Assembly: GCF_001620265.1 (NCBI RefSeq)
Contig: NZ_CP012661.1
Span: 4,167,001 to 4,231,000 of the forward strand
Direction of reading: 5' to 3'
Source of the DNA: Frigidibacter mobilis
GTDB lineage: Bacteria; Pseudomonadota; Alphaproteobacteria; Rhodobacterales; Rhodobacteraceae
DNA length: 64,000 nucleotides
A program made the translations under genes and the position numbers. The notes under the pieces were generated by a model. It saw only the letters and a list, made by a program, of their open reading frames with translations, searched no databases and was not told the origin of the DNA. Below are positions 35,751-44,794 of this stretch, in pieces. Within the stretch, counting starts at the first letter, position 1. Each line of letters begins with the position of its first letter.

Positions 35751-38700
35751 TCAGGCCCGGCCTTGCGCCTCGGCCTCGAGCTGCAGCTTCTCCAGCGCGA
35801 AGGCACCGTCCGAGCGTGAGATCAGCGTGTAGAACATCGGCACCACGAACAGCGTGAACATCGTGCCCATGATAAGCCCCGAGAAGATCACGATCCCCAT
35901 CGCCTGCCGCGCCGCCGCCCCCGCACCGTCGGCCATCATCAGCGGCACGACAGCCAGCGCCATTGCCGCCGTCGTCATCAGGATCGGCCGCAGCCGGACC
36001 TTGGCCGCGGCAATGATCGCCTGCCGCCTGGTCAGCCCATGCTCCTCGCGCTGCTGGTTGGCGAACTCGACCAGCAGGATCCCGTGCTTGGTAATCAGCC
36101 CGATCAGCGTGATGAGGCCCACCTGCGTGTAGATGTTCAGCGTGCCAAGCCCCAGGTTCAGCGGCAGGATCGCGCCGAAGATCGACAGCGGCACCGACAT
36201 CAGGATGATGAACGGGTCGCGGAAGCTCTCGAACTGCGCCGCCAGAACCAGATAGATCACTACAAGCGCCGCCGCGAAGGCGATGACGATGGTGTTTCCC
36301 TGCGAAACCTCCAGACGCGACTGGCCGGAATAGTCGATGAAGAACCCGTCCGGCAGCAGCTCCTGCGCCGCCGCCACCACCTCTTGCAGCCCCTCGCCGG
36401 TGGATACGCCCGGCAGCGGCAGCGCGGTGATTGTGGCAGAGTTCAGCTGGTTGAACTGCTCGATGGAGGCCGCCGTCACCCCGGTCGAGATCGTCACCAC
36501 CGATGACAGCGGCACCATCGCCCCATCGGCCGCCCGCACGAAGAACTGGCCAAGGCTGGCCGGATTCTCGCGGTACTTGCGCGGCACCTGGGTGATGATG
36601 TCATAGCTGTTGGAATCGCGGTCGAACTGCGAGATCGCGCCGCCCCCGACCAGCAGCCCCAGCGTCGAGCCGATTTCCGAGATCGGCACGTTCAGGCTGG
36701 CTGCCCGCTCGCGGTCGATCGTCACCGTCACCTGCGGCGCATCGAAGGCCAGCGAGTTCTGCACCACGATGAACTTGCCGCTGGCCTGGGCCTTGTTCTT
36801 GATCTCTTCGGCGACCTCGACAACCCGCTCGGGCGTATGGATCGACTGGATCACCATCGAAATCGGCAACCCGCCCCCGGTGCCCGGCAGCGTCGGCGGG
36901 GCAAAGACAAAGCCCTGGATCCCGGCCACGCCATCCAGCTTGCCCTGGATCTCGGCCTGCACCTCGGCCTGGCTGCGCTCGCGGTCGGCCCAGTCGTCCA
37001 GCACCCAGATATAGATGCCGGTGTTGCTCTGCCCGCCAAAGCCCGCAATCGAGAATTCCGTCTTCACCTCGGGGATCCCCGAGGTCAGGCCGGAAATCTG
37101 GTCGGTGTAAAGCGCGGTATACTCCTTGGTCGCGTAGCGCGGCCCGTTGAGGAAGGCGAACATCGCCCCCTGGTCCTCATCTGGCGCCAGCTCGCTCGAT
37201 GTCTTGGTGAACATGAACGCCGTCGCGCCCACCAGCGCCACCACCACCAGCAGCGTCACCGGCCGGTAGTTCAGCGAGGACGCCACGCGCCGCTCGTACC
37301 AGTTCGCCAGCCGGTCCGAAGAGCCGTCGACGATCCGCTGGAACCGGCTGGTCTGCCCGTGTTTCAGCAGCCGGGCGGCCATCATCGGCGTGATGGTCAG
37401 CGCGATGATCCCCGACAGGATCACCGACCCGGCCAGCGTGAAGGCAAATTCGGTGAACAGCGCCCCGGTCAGCCCGCCGGTAAAGGCCAGCGGCGCCAGC
37501 ACCGCGGCCAGGGTGATCGTCATGGCGATGACCGGCCCGGTGATCTCCTGCATCCCCCTGATGGCGGCGCGTTTGGGCGTCATCCCGTCCTCGATATGGC
37601 GGTGGATGTTCTCGACCACGACGATGGCGTCATCCACCACCAGGCCGATGGCCAGAACCATCGCCAGCAGCGACAGCAGGTTGATCGAATAGCCAAGCGC
37701 CATGAGCACCATGCCCACCCCGATCAGCGACAGCGGAATCGTCACGATCGGCATCAGCACCGACCGGAACGAGCCCAGGAACAGCAAGATCACCACCACA
37801 ACGATGGCGACTGCCTCGGCAATGGTCTTGAACACTTCCTCGATCGAGGCGCTGATCGTCTCGGTGGAATCATAGACCATCTCGATGGTCATGCCGTCGG
37901 GCAGCGCATCATTGATCGCGGGCAATTCGTCGATCACCGCCGCGGCGGTATCCAGCGGGTTGGCAGCCGGCGTCGGATAGACGCCGATGAAGGTACCCGA
38001 CTGGCCATTGAACGTCACGATCTCGGCCCCGTCCTCCGACGCAAGCTCGATCTCGGCCACGTCGCGCAGGCGCACCACATTGTCGCCGCTGCCCGAAAGC
38101 GGCAGCGCGCCAAACGCCTCGGGCGTCTGCAAGGTGGACTGCAGGGTGATCGCATGGGCGAAATATTCGTTCTCGGTCTTGCCCGGCGCCGCCAGGAAGT
38201 TCGATGCCCGGATCGCCGCCGCCACTTCCGAGGCGGTCACGCCCCGCGCCGCCAGCTTCATCGGGTCGATCCAGACCCGCATCGCATAGTTCGCGGCGCC
38301 GATCACCTCGATCTCGGCCACACCCTCGATGGTCGACATCCGCGGCCGGATCACCCGCTCCAGATATTCGGTCAGCTGCTCGGCGGTCATGTTCGGGTTG
38401 ATCGCCGCCAGATACATCAGCGCGAACTGCTGCCCGGTGCCCTTCACGATGACCGGGTCATCGGCATCCTCGGGCAGCTCCCCGCGCACCGACTGCACCT
38501 TCGACAACACGTCTGTCAGTGCCACGTCCGGGTCGGCCCCCAGCCGCATATGCACCGACACGACCGAGGCCGAGGGCGTGGACTGGCTGCTCACGTAGTC
38601 GATGTTCTCGGTGGTGGCGACGGCAGCCGCGATCGGCGCCGTCACGAAGCCCTGGATCAGGTCCGACGAGGCACCCGCATAGACCGTGGTGACGGTCACC

Positions 38701-38831
38701 ACCGTCTCCTCGACCTCGGGATACTGCCGCACCGGCAGGCTCAGCAGCCCCTGGAACCCCAGCAGCAGGATGAAGGCCGCCAGCACCGTGGACAGCACGG
38801 GCCGCCGGATGAAGATCTCGGAAAAGTTCAC
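35751..38831 (-). CDS. RND-family efflux permease (HAE1/AcrB type)
   Basis: A 1026-residue inner-membrane antiporter that exports hydrophobic compounds with proton influx as part of a tripartite pump. The N-terminal FIRRPVLSTVLAAFILLLG helix, twelve expected helices in two halves, two large periplasmic loops and the proton-relay LAIGLVVDDAIVVVENIHRH (two Asp near residues 400-401) are all visible, as is the second-half GLITKHGILLVEFANQQREE. The length fits the hydrophobe/amphiphile class. It lies ten bases after the adaptor gene. No outer-membrane TolC gene is present. Likely controlled by the divergent TetR regulator. Confidence 0.95.
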   Translation of the reverse strand: MNFSEIFIRRPVLSTVLAAFILLLGFQGLLSLPVRQYPEVEETVVTVTTVYAGASSDLIQGFVTAPIAAAVATTENIDYVSSQSTPSASVVSVHMRLGADPDVALTDVLSKVQSVRGELPEDADDPVIVKGTGQQFALMYLAAINPNMTAEQLTEYLERVIRPRMSTIEGVAEIEVIGAANYAMRVWIDPMKLAARGVTASEVAAAIRASNFLAAPGKTENEYFAHAITLQSTLQTPEAFGALPLSGSGDNVVRLRDVAEIELASEDGAEIVTFNGQSGTFIGVYPTPAANPLDTAAAVIDELPAINDALPDGMTIEMVYDSTETISASIEEVFKTIAEAVAIVVVVILLFLGSFRSVLMPIVTIPLSLIGVGMVLMALGYSINLLSLLAMVLAIGLVVDDAIVVVENIHRHIEDGMTPKRAAIRGMQEITGPVIAMTITLAAVLAPLAFTGGLTGALFTEFAFTLAGSVILSGIIALTITPMMAARLLKHGQTSRFQRIVDGSSDRLANWYERRVASSLNYRPVTLLVVVALVGATAFMFTKTSSELAPDEDQGAMFAFLNGPRYATKEYTALYTDQISGLTSGIPEVKTEFSIAGFGGQSNTGIYIWVLDDWADRERSQAEVQAEIQGKLDGVAGIQGFVFAPPTLPGTGGGLPISMVIQSIHTPERVVEVAEEIKNKAQASGKFIVVQNSLAFDAPQVTVTIDRERAASLNVPISEIGSTLGLLVGGGAISQFDRDSNSYDIITQVPRKYRENPASLGQFFVRAADGAMVPLSSVVTISTGVTAASIEQFNQLNSATITALPLPGVSTGEGLQEVVAAAQELLPDGFFIDYSGQSRLEVSQGNTIVIAFAAALVVIYLVLAAQFESFRDPFIILMSVPLSIFGAILPLNLGLGTLNIYTQVGLITLIGLITKHGILLVEFANQQREEHGLTRRQAIIAAAKVRLRPILMTTAAMALAVVPLMMADGAGAAARQAMGIVIFSGLIMGTMFTLFVVPMFYTLISRSDGAFALEKLQLEAEAQGRA

Positions 38832-38841
38832 CGCTCTGCCC

Positions 38842-39963
38842 TCACTCGCTCGCCGCAGCTGCGGCCGGGGTGGCAGCCACCGGCGCCACGGTATTGTCGA
38901 TGGTCACGGCCGCGTTGCCGCTCAGCCGGTTCTGCCCGGCATTCACCACGCGGTCTCCCGGCTGCACGCCGCTGCGGATCTCGATCAGGCTGCCGGTCCG
39001 CCGCCCCAGCGCCACGAACACCTGCTCCACCCGCTCGGGCTCGCCCTCGGCCGTGGCCGCCCGCACGATATAGACCGAATCGCCATAGAGGCTGGAGCTG
39101 ACGGCAGTCTGCGGCAGCGCGATCACCCCTTCCTCGACCGGCAGCTCGACCCGCACCCGCAGGAACTGGCCGGGGGTGATCCGCGCCTCGGGGTTCTCGA
39201 CCTCGGCCCGCACCGTGACCAGCCGCGAATTGGGGTCGATCTTCGGCTCGATGCCGGCAACCTTGCCCGTCGCCGTCACCCCGCCCACCTCGGAGGACAC
39301 CGTGACCGCCATCCCGATCTGCACGATCCCGGCCTCCTGCTCTGGCAGCGAGAAATCCACCCGCATGCTGTCCAGGTCCTGCAGGGTCGCGTAGATGGTG
39401 CCCGGCGTCACATATTCGCCCGCCTCGATCCGCGGGATCCCGATCACGCCATCGAACGGCGCCACCGACTGCTTCTGCTCCAGCACCGCGCGCAGCTTCT
39501 GCACCTGGCTGCGGGCCTCGGTCGCCCGCGCTTCGGCGGTGTCCAGCGTGTTGGCGGTGCTGACCCCCCGCTCCTGCAGGGTGCGGCTGCGGGTCAGCTC
39601 GGTCTCGGCCAGCTCCTGCGCGGCAATCGCGGCGGCAAGGTCGGCCTGCTCCATCCGGTCGTCGATCTGCACCAGCTGGTCGCCGGCGCTGACCTGCTGG
39701 TTCGGCGCGAACAGCATCTCGCGCACCACGCCGGCCGCCTCCACCGACAGGTCCACCCCCTGCGCGGCCAGTGCGGTGCCCACCGCTTCCAGCCCGGGCG
39801 TCCAAGTGATCGGCTCGGCCACCGTCACCGAAACGGCCACCGGCGCCGGGGTCATTCCGGCAAAGAACTGGGCGATCATCTTGTCGCGGAACAGGTTGAA
39901 CCCGACGATTCCGCCGACGACCAGGCCCAGCAGGATCACGGCAATGAAGAGGCGCTTTACCAT
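38842..39963 (-). CDS. RND efflux periplasmic adaptor subunit
   Basis: A 373-residue membrane-fusion protein of the HlyD/AcrA class. An N-terminal helix (LFIAVILLGLVVGGIVGFNLF) is followed by a biotinyl-lipoyl half (GVDLSVEAAGVVREMLFAPNQQVSAGDQLVQID), a coiled-coil hairpin (AAIAAQELAETELTRSRTLQERG...EARATEARSQVQKLRAVLEQ), the second lipoyl half (VAPFDGVIGIPRIEAGEYVTPGT) and a beta-barrel domain. It bridges the permease to an outer-membrane channel. It is the first gene of the operon, divergent from the TetR regulator. Confidence 0.94.
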   Translation of the reverse strand: MVKRLFIAVILLGLVVGGIVGFNLFRDKMIAQFFAGMTPAPVAVSVTVAEPITWTPGLEAVGTALAAQGVDLSVEAAGVVREMLFAPNQQVSAGDQLVQIDDRMEQADLAAAIAAQELAETELTRSRTLQERGVSTANTLDTAEARATEARSQVQKLRAVLEQKQSVAPFDGVIGIPRIEAGEYVTPGTIYATLQDLDSMRVDFSLPEQEAGIVQIGMAVTVSSEVGGVTATGKVAGIEPKIDPNSRLVTVRAEVENPEARITPGQFLRVRVELPVEEGVIALPQTAVSSSLYGDSVYIVRAATAEGEPERVEQVFVALGRRTGSLIEIRSGVQPGDRVVNAGQNRLSGNAAVTIDNTVAPVAATPAAAAASE

Positions 39964-40033
39964 TCTAGTCTCCTAGGGTTCCGGCAGAAAAGGTGACGCT
40001 GAGTTAAATCTTCCAATTTTGCCGCAATCACTG

Positions 40034-40049
40034 TACCGTCCAGACGGTA
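40034..40049. promoter_or_regulatory. perfect palindrome, likely TetR-family operator
   Basis: TACCGTC-CA-GACGGTA is a 16-bp inverted repeat with seven-base perfect arms. It sits between the divergent RND adaptor (start 39963) and TetR gene (GTG 40076), where the regulator could control both directions. Confidence 0.7.
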
Positions 40050-40075
40050 AAGTCAACCGCGGAGGACCGACTTCA

Positions 40076-40678
40076 GTGACAAAACCGCGCACGCGCAACC
40101 CCAGCGCCACACGCCAGCGTTTGCTGGATGCCGCCAGAGACATTGCCTGCGAGGAAGGGGCATCCAGCCTCTCGCTTGATGCGGTCGCCGCGCGGGCCGG
40201 TGTGTCCAAGGGCGGCCTGCTCTACCACTTTCCCTCCCGGGAGGCGCTGCTGCGGGCCGTGGTCACCGACAGCGTGGACCGGATGCGGGACGATCTGGAG
40301 GCGCGCGCCCCCGGTGCCCTGGCGGGATCGGCGCCGGCACTGCCAGCCGCCTGCTGCTATCTGGACGTGCTGCGCGACAAGGTCTGCACGCCATCTGCCG
40401 GCGCCAGCGGTTTCTTTGCCGCCATGCTCGAGGATCCCGCCTTCATGGAGCCGGTCTTGACCTTCCGCAGCGAATTGCGCGCACTCTTTGCCCGCTGCCC
40501 CGACCCCCGCCGCGGCGCCATCGTATTCATGGCCTGCGAGGGGCTGGTCCATGAAAAGCTGACCACCCCTTTCCGCACCACCGAGGGCAACCACGCCCTG
40601 CTGCTCGATCTGGCGGCATTGCTGACCGGCGAGAGCCTGAGTGACGAGCGCCCGTCCGGCGAGGCGCCGGCGGGCTGA
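40076..40678 (+). CDS. TetR/AcrR family transcriptional regulator
   Basis: A 200-residue repressor. The N-terminal helix-turn-helix is TRQRLLDAARDIACEEGASSLSLDAVAARAGVSKGGLLYHFPSREALLRAV. A ligand-binding domain of the TetR_C type follows (FFAAMLEDPAFMEPVLTFRSEL, ACEGLVHEKLT). I choose the GTG start at 40076, preceded by GAGGACC, because the only upstream ATG (40019) would place the operator palindrome at 40034-40049 inside the coding sequence. It diverges from the RND adaptor and probably represses the pump and itself. Confidence 0.9.
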   Translation: MTKPRTRNPSATRQRLLDAARDIACEEGASSLSLDAVAARAGVSKGGLLYHFPSREALLRAVVTDSVDRMRDDLEARAPGALAGSAPALPAACCYLDVLRDKVCTPSAGASGFFAAMLEDPAFMEPVLTFRSELRALFARCPDPRRGAIVFMACEGLVHEKLTTPFRTTEGNHALLLDLAALLTGESLSDERPSGEAPAG

Positions 40679-40708
40679 ACCGCCAGCAGCCCGGGCAGGC
40701 CTGCCGCC

Positions 40709-41695
40709 CTACGGGATCAGCACCGTCGACCCGGTGGTGCGCCGCCCCTCCAGCCCGTCATGCGCCTCGGCGACCTCCTGCAAGGGCAGGCTCCGGTCGA
40801 TGCGGATCACAATCCTGCCCGACCGGATCATCCCGAACAGATCCGCCGCCGCCTGCAGCAGCCAGTCGCGCCGCGCGACATGGTGGAACAGCGTCGGCCG
40901 CGTCACCCGCAGCGATCCGCGCGTCAGGTCCTTGATCTTCAGCTGGTCCGGCGTGCCCGAAGACTGGCCAAAGCTGACCAGCGTGCCAAAGCGCTCCAGC
41001 GCGTCGAGCGAGCCCATGATCGTGTCGGCGCCCACGCTGTCATAAACCGCGGCCACGCCCTTGCCCCCGGTCAGCCTGCCCACCTCGGCCACGAAATCCT
41101 GCGCGCGATAGTCGATCACCGCCTCATAGCCGTTCTGCAGCGCCAGCGCGCATTTCTCGGGCCCGCCCGCGGTGCCGATGGCCCGCACGCCCTTCGCCGC
41201 CAGCCATTGCCCGGCGATCAGCCCGACGCCGCCCGCCGCCGCATGGAACAGCACCGTCTGGCCGGCCTCGACCGGGAAGGAATGGTGCAGCAGGTAATGC
41301 GCCGTCAGCCCCTTCAGCATCACCGCCGCCGCGATCTCGTCGGGAATGTCGTCCGGCAGCGGCACCAGCAGCGCAGCATCCAGCAGGCGATGCGTGGCAT
41401 AGGCGCCGTTCGGCGTGGTATAGGCAACGCGCTGGCCCACCGCGAAGCCGGTCACGCCCGCACCCACCGCCTCCACCACGCCCGCGCCCTCGGAACCCGT
41501 CACCAGATCCGCCTCCACCGGCCAAGGATAGCTGCCGCCGCGGTAATAGACGTCGAGGAAGTTCACCCCCACCGCCGTATGGCGGATGCGCACCTGCCCC
41601 GGCCCCGGCTCGGGCAGGGTGGCAATCGCCACCTTGTGGAACATGTCACTGCCGCCCGGCCTGCGGGCGGCCATCGCATAGGCCTGATCGGTCAT
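40709..41695 (-). CDS. quinone oxidoreductase (zinc-independent medium-chain reductase)
   Basis: A 328-residue NADPH:quinone reductase of the QOR subfamily. The GroES-like N-terminus includes VRIRHTAVGVNFLDVYYRGGSYPWP. The Rossmann part has LFHAAAGGVGLIAGQWLAAKGVRAIGTAGG (AxxGxxG NADPH loop), AVYDSVGADT and LVSFGQSSG. The structural zinc Cys cluster of alcohol dehydrogenases is absent. It overlaps the upstream AhpD-like gene by four bases, suggesting a two-gene redox stress operon. Confidence 0.93.
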   Translation of the reverse strand: MTDQAYAMAARRPGGSDMFHKVAIATLPEPGPGQVRIRHTAVGVNFLDVYYRGGSYPWPVEADLVTGSEGAGVVEAVGAGVTGFAVGQRVAYTTPNGAYATHRLLDAALLVPLPDDIPDEIAAAVMLKGLTAHYLLHHSFPVEAGQTVLFHAAAGGVGLIAGQWLAAKGVRAIGTAGGPEKCALALQNGYEAVIDYRAQDFVAEVGRLTGGKGVAAVYDSVGADTIMGSLDALERFGTLVSFGQSSGTPDQLKIKDLTRGSLRVTRPTLFHHVARRDWLLQAAADLFGMIRSGRIVIRIDRSLPLQEVAEAHDGLEGRRTTGSTVLIP

Positions 41696-42120
41696 CGGTC
41701 TCTCTCCCCTCTGGTTTCAACACCCTGCACGAAGGCCGCGTCCACCGGCGGGCGGATCGCATTGGCAAGATGGTTGGTTTTCCCGGCCAGCGCCATCACC
41801 CGGAACAGATCGGCCTGTTCCGCCTGGCTCATCCCCTTCGCCCGCGCCGCCGCCAGATGCGAATGCACGCAGTAGTCGCAGCCATTGGCCGCCGACACCG
41901 CGGCATAGATCATCTCCTTCACCTTCGGGTCCAGCGCCGAGGGCGCGGCCATCACCGCCTTCACCTCGGCCCATGTCGCCACCAGCAGATCGGCATCGAA
42001 GGCCAGGTACAGCCAGAAGTTGTTGATGAAATCGCTGCCCCGCGTCGCCCTTATATCGTCGAACACCGCCTTGACGCGCGGGTCGGCCTCGGGCTCGGCG
42101 GGCGGGCTGACTGTCGGCAT
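41692..42120 (-). CDS. carboxymuconolactone decarboxylase/AhpD-like protein
   Basis: 142 residues with the alkylhydroperoxidase AhpD core: DPKVKEMIYAAVSAANGCDYCVHSHLAAARAKGMS, in which the CxxC-xxH motif supplies the redox cysteines and proton relay. Such proteins reduce peroxides or act as peroxiredoxin reductants. A strong Shine-Dalgarno AAGGAGG is followed by ATGCCATG. The second ATG (42120) has better spacing than the one directly abutting the site (frame open to 42135). Translationally coupled to the quinone oxidoreductase gene. Confidence 0.9.
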   Translation of the reverse strand: MPTVSPPAEPEADPRVKAVFDDIRATRGSDFINNFWLYLAFDADLLVATWAEVKAVMAAPSALDPKVKEMIYAAVSAANGCDYCVHSHLAAARAKGMSQAEQADLFRVMALAGKTNHLANAIRPPVDAAFVQGVETRGERDR

Positions 42121-42196
42121 GGCATCCTCCTTCACCTGTCACCCGCCGACAATGGCAGCGCCGGGGGCGGCGTCAAGGCGACCCCCGGCTTCCCGC

Positions 42197-42244
42197 TTCT
42201 TGCTGGCGGAAATATCCTCCGGGGGTCCGGGGGGAAACCCCCGG
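42197..42244 (+). repeat. dispersed hairpin repeat, copy A
   Basis: TTCTTGCTGGCGGAAATATCC is joined to GGGGGTCCGGGGGG-AAA-CCCCCGG, so a conserved A/T-containing head is followed by a strong stem. A close copy lies inverted at 50515-50562, and a weaker head-like copy is seen around 43222-43255. It lies in a divergent intergenic region, so it is not simply the terminator of an adjacent gene. Confidence 0.7.
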
Positions 42245-42352
42245 CGCCGGCCCCGGCCGCGCCCGCAGATGTCCTTCGCCGGCACGCCGCCTCTGGCCCC
42301 CGCCGGAAGATCCGCCTAGCCTCCTGCCCTGCCCCTCCCGCAAGGCCGCCCC

Positions 42353-42745
42353 ATGTTCTCCCACCTCACCCTCGGCACCGATGACCTGCCCGCCAGCCTC
42401 GCCTTTTATGACGCGGTGCTGCCCCTCCTCGGCCACCGGCGCAAGTTCGCAACGGGTCACTGGGCCGGCTGGAAACCCGCCACTGCCGACCGCCCGCTCT
42501 TCATCGTCACCTCGCCCTTCGACGGGCTGCCCGCCGCGCCCGGCAACGGCCCGATGACCGCCTTCACTGCCCCCACCCGCGCGCTGGTGGACCGTGCCCA
42601 TGCCGCCGCCCTCGCCGCGGGCGGCTCGGACGAGGGCGCGCCCGGCCTGCGCCCCCAGTACCACCCGCATTACTACGGCGCCTATGTCCGCGACCCGGCC
42701 GGCAACAAGCTCTGCTTCTGCTGCCACGCAGCCGAGGCCGGTTGA
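42353..42745 (+). CDS. VOC family protein (glyoxalase-like)
   Basis: A 130-residue single-unit vicinal-oxygen-chelate protein. It shows FSHLTLGTDDLPASLAFYDAVLPLLGHRRKFATG at the start, then FTAPTRALVDRAHAAALAAGGSDEGAPGLRPQYHPHYYGAYVRDPAGNKLCFCCH, where HPHYYGAYVRDPAGNK is the metal-binding second half. Substrate unknown. The stop overlaps the earliest possible start of the next gene by four bases. Confidence 0.92.
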   Translation: MFSHLTLGTDDLPASLAFYDAVLPLLGHRRKFATGHWAGWKPATADRPLFIVTSPFDGLPAAPGNGPMTAFTAPTRALVDRAHAAALAAGGSDEGAPGLRPQYHPHYYGAYVRDPAGNKLCFCCHAAEAG

Positions 42746-42795
42746 CGCGCGCGCCCCGCCCTCCCATCCTGCCCCCATCGAACATGCGAGGGCAC

Positions 42796-43191
42796 ATGGC
42801 GCGAAAGGCACTCTTCCCCGGCGGGAACCGCACAACGGCCGACCGGCTCAGGCTGTCGCCGGGCCTCCTCTCCGGCTCCCATGTCTTCGTGACCGGCATG
42901 ACCGGCAGCAACCCCGACGGCACCATGCCCGCCAGCCCCGAAGACCAGTTCCGCCAGGCCTTCGACAAGATCGGCGCCGTCCTGCGCGAGGCCGGGCTGG
43001 GCTTCGACTCCATCGTCGAGATGACCAGCTACCATATCGGCCTGCGCGCGCATTTCGACAGTTTCTGCGCGGTCCGGGCAGGCTATGTCACGGACCCGTT
43101 CCCGGCCTGGACCGCCGTCGAGGTCGCCGGCCTGCGCCGCGAGGGGGCGCTGGTCGAGATCCGGGTCGTGGCCAGCACCGAGCCGGGCTGA
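42796..43191 (+). CDS. RidA (YjgF/YER057c) family protein
   Basis: About 131 residues. The Rid fold is indicated by SGSHVFVTGMTGSNPDG, DQFRQAFDKIGAVLREAGLGFDSIVEMTSYHIGL, FPAWTAVEVAGLRREGALVEIRVVA. RidA proteins hydrolyse reactive enamine/imine intermediates from PLP enzymes; whether the catalytic Arg is present is not certain here, so this may be another Rid subgroup. I start at MARKALFPGG behind GAGGG; an upstream in-frame ATG at 42742 overlaps the VOC gene. Confidence 0.87.
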   Translation: MARKALFPGGNRTTADRLRLSPGLLSGSHVFVTGMTGSNPDGTMPASPEDQFRQAFDKIGAVLREAGLGFDSIVEMTSYHIGLRAHFDSFCAVRAGYVTDPFPAWTAVEVAGLRREGALVEIRVVASTEPG

Positions 43192-43303
43192 CCGACGATC
43201 CTCGCCCCGCGGCCCCGCCGGTCTTTCTTGCGCGCCACCAGGGGCGAATATATCCTTTCCTCGTGCCCCCCGCGACGTGCCCCCCCCGCGAAAGGACAGG
43301 CAG

Positions 43304-43618
43304 ATGCGATTCTCCGACCTTGCGGAACGGCAGATCCTGAAGGCTCAGGCCGAGGGGCAACTGGACAATCTCAAGGGCACCGGCAAACCGCTGGCCGATG
43401 CCGATACCAGCACCGAGGCCATCGGCTTCCGCATCATGGCCGAGGCGGGCGCCCTCCCGCGCGAGATCCAGCTGCGCAAGGCCATCGAGGAGCAGGCCCG
43501 CATCCTGCAGGGCACCATCGGCGAGGAGGCCCGCAAGCCCGGACTGGCCAGGCTCGCCGATCTGCAGCTGCGACTCGCCATCGAGCAGGAGGCCCGGCGC
43601 CGGTTCCACGGCAGCTGA
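43304..43618 (+). CDS. DUF1992 (DnaJ-like domain) protein
   Basis: 104 residues: MRFSDLAERQILKAQAEGQLDNLKGTGKPLADAD is the characteristic DUF1992 opening, followed by IMAEAGALPREIQLRKAIEEQARIL and a basic helical end. The family is sometimes called DnaJ homologue subfamily C member 28-like; its role is unknown. AAAGGACAGG precedes the ATG. It is probably a single gene upstream of tRNA-Lys. Confidence 0.9.
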   Translation: MRFSDLAERQILKAQAEGQLDNLKGTGKPLADADTSTEAIGFRIMAEAGALPREIQLRKAIEEQARILQGTIGEEARKPGLARLADLQLRLAIEQEARRRFHGS

Positions 43619-43673
43619 CCGTGGCACTTGCCACCTGCCAACGCCTTGTGATGCGAAAACTTCTATCCGAGAC

Positions 43674-43750
43674 TGGTGAGCGGGGAGGGATTCGAACCCT
43701 CGACCCCATGATTAAAAGTCACGTGCTCTAACCAACTGAGCTACCCGCCC
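43674..43750 (-). tRNA. tRNA-Lys (anticodon TTT)
   Basis: On the minus strand the acceptor GGGCGGG pairs with CCCGCTC with one G-T. The D-arm contains TAGCTCAGTTGGTTAGAGC. The anticodon arm CGTGA-CTTTTAA-TCATG gives TTT, and the T-arm contains GGTTCGAATCC. The CCA end is encoded (43674-43676). Length is 77 bases. Confidence 0.97.
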
Positions 43751-43954
43751 TCACCGTCCCGATACGGGTTGTTTCCCAGCCGGGTCAATCGCTTGACCCT
43801 TGGCAAAACCCCTGCAGCACGGCCGGAACCCCGACCGGGCGACAGGCCCGACAGGGCGCCTACTTAGAAACCTCGCCCGGCGGGGTCAAGCGGAAAATCC
43901 GCGCAAACATTGCGGCACTGGCAAAAACCCCGGCACCCGCGTATATCGCGCGCC

Positions 43955-44794
43955 ATGAAGGACTCATCCGCCCCGCAGGGCCTGCCGTTCATGAAGATGC
44001 ACGGGCTAGGCAACGATTTTGTGGTGATCGACGCCCGCCGCCGCAGATTGCCGGTGACGGCGGCGCTGGCGCGCGCGCTTGGCGACCGGCACATGGGTGT
44101 CGGCTTCGACCAGCTCGCGCTGATCGAGGCCGACGACGGCGCCGATGCCCGCCTCACCTTCTACAATGCCGACGGCTCGCTGTCGGCCGCCTGTGGCAAT
44201 GCCACCCGCTGCATCGCCCGCTACCTGATGGACGAATCCGCCCTGCCCGCCCTGACCCTGCGCACCGAACGCGGCCTGCTGGCGGCCGAGGATGCCGGGG
44301 GCGGCCTCACCCGCATCAACATGGGCGCACCACTGCTGGACTGGGACCAGATCCCGCTGGCAGGGCCGACCGACACCCTGCACCTGCCCATCGACGGCGA
44401 TCCGGTCGCCACCGGCATGGGCAACCCGCATTGCACCTTCTTCGTCGCGGATGCCGAGGCCGTGGACCTTGCCACCGAGGGCCCCGCCTTCGAACACAAC
44501 CCGCTGTTCCCCGAGCGCACCAACGTGGAGTTCGTGCAGGTGCTGTCGCAGGACGCGATCCGCCTGCGGATCTGGGAGCGCGGCACCGGCATCACCCTCG
44601 CCTCGGGCTCCTGCTCCTGCGCCGCTGCCGTCGCCTCCGCCCGCCGCGGCCTGACCGGGCGCTGCGTCACTGTCCATGTCGATGGCGGCACGCTGCAGAT
44701 CGACTGGCGCGAGGATGGCGTCTGGATGACCGGCGCCACCGCCCATGTCTTCGACGGCTGGCTGACGCCCGACTTTCTGGCCCGCAACGCATGA
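43955..44794 (+). CDS. dapF: diaminopimelate epimerase
   Basis: A 279-residue PLP-independent epimerase that converts LL- to meso-diaminopimelate for lysine and peptidoglycan. It has MKMHGLGNDFVVIDA, LTFYNADGSLSAACGNATRCIARYL (first catalytic Cys), the HCTFFVADAE segment, NVEFVQVLSQDAIRLRIWERGTGITLASGSCSCAAAVA (second catalytic Cys). The first in-window ATG consistent with homologues is at 43955; MKMHG at 43991 is an alternative. It overlaps mtaB by four bases. Confidence 0.95.
   Translation: MKDSSAPQGLPFMKMHGLGNDFVVIDARRRRLPVTAALARALGDRHMGVGFDQLALIEADDGADARLTFYNADGSLSAACGNATRCIARYLMDESALPALTLRTERGLLAAEDAGGGLTRINMGAPLLDWDQIPLAGPTDTLHLPIDGDPVATGMGNPHCTFFVADAEAVDLATEGPAFEHNPLFPERTNVEFVQVLSQDAIRLRIWERGTGITLASGSCSCAAAVASARRGLTGRCVTVHVDGGTLQIDWREDGVWMTGATAHVFDGWLTPDFLARNA

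Noticed and set aside
36837..39101. Long plus-strand open frame opposite the RND permease
   Set aside because: His/Arg/Gln-rich shadow with no ribosome site or domain.
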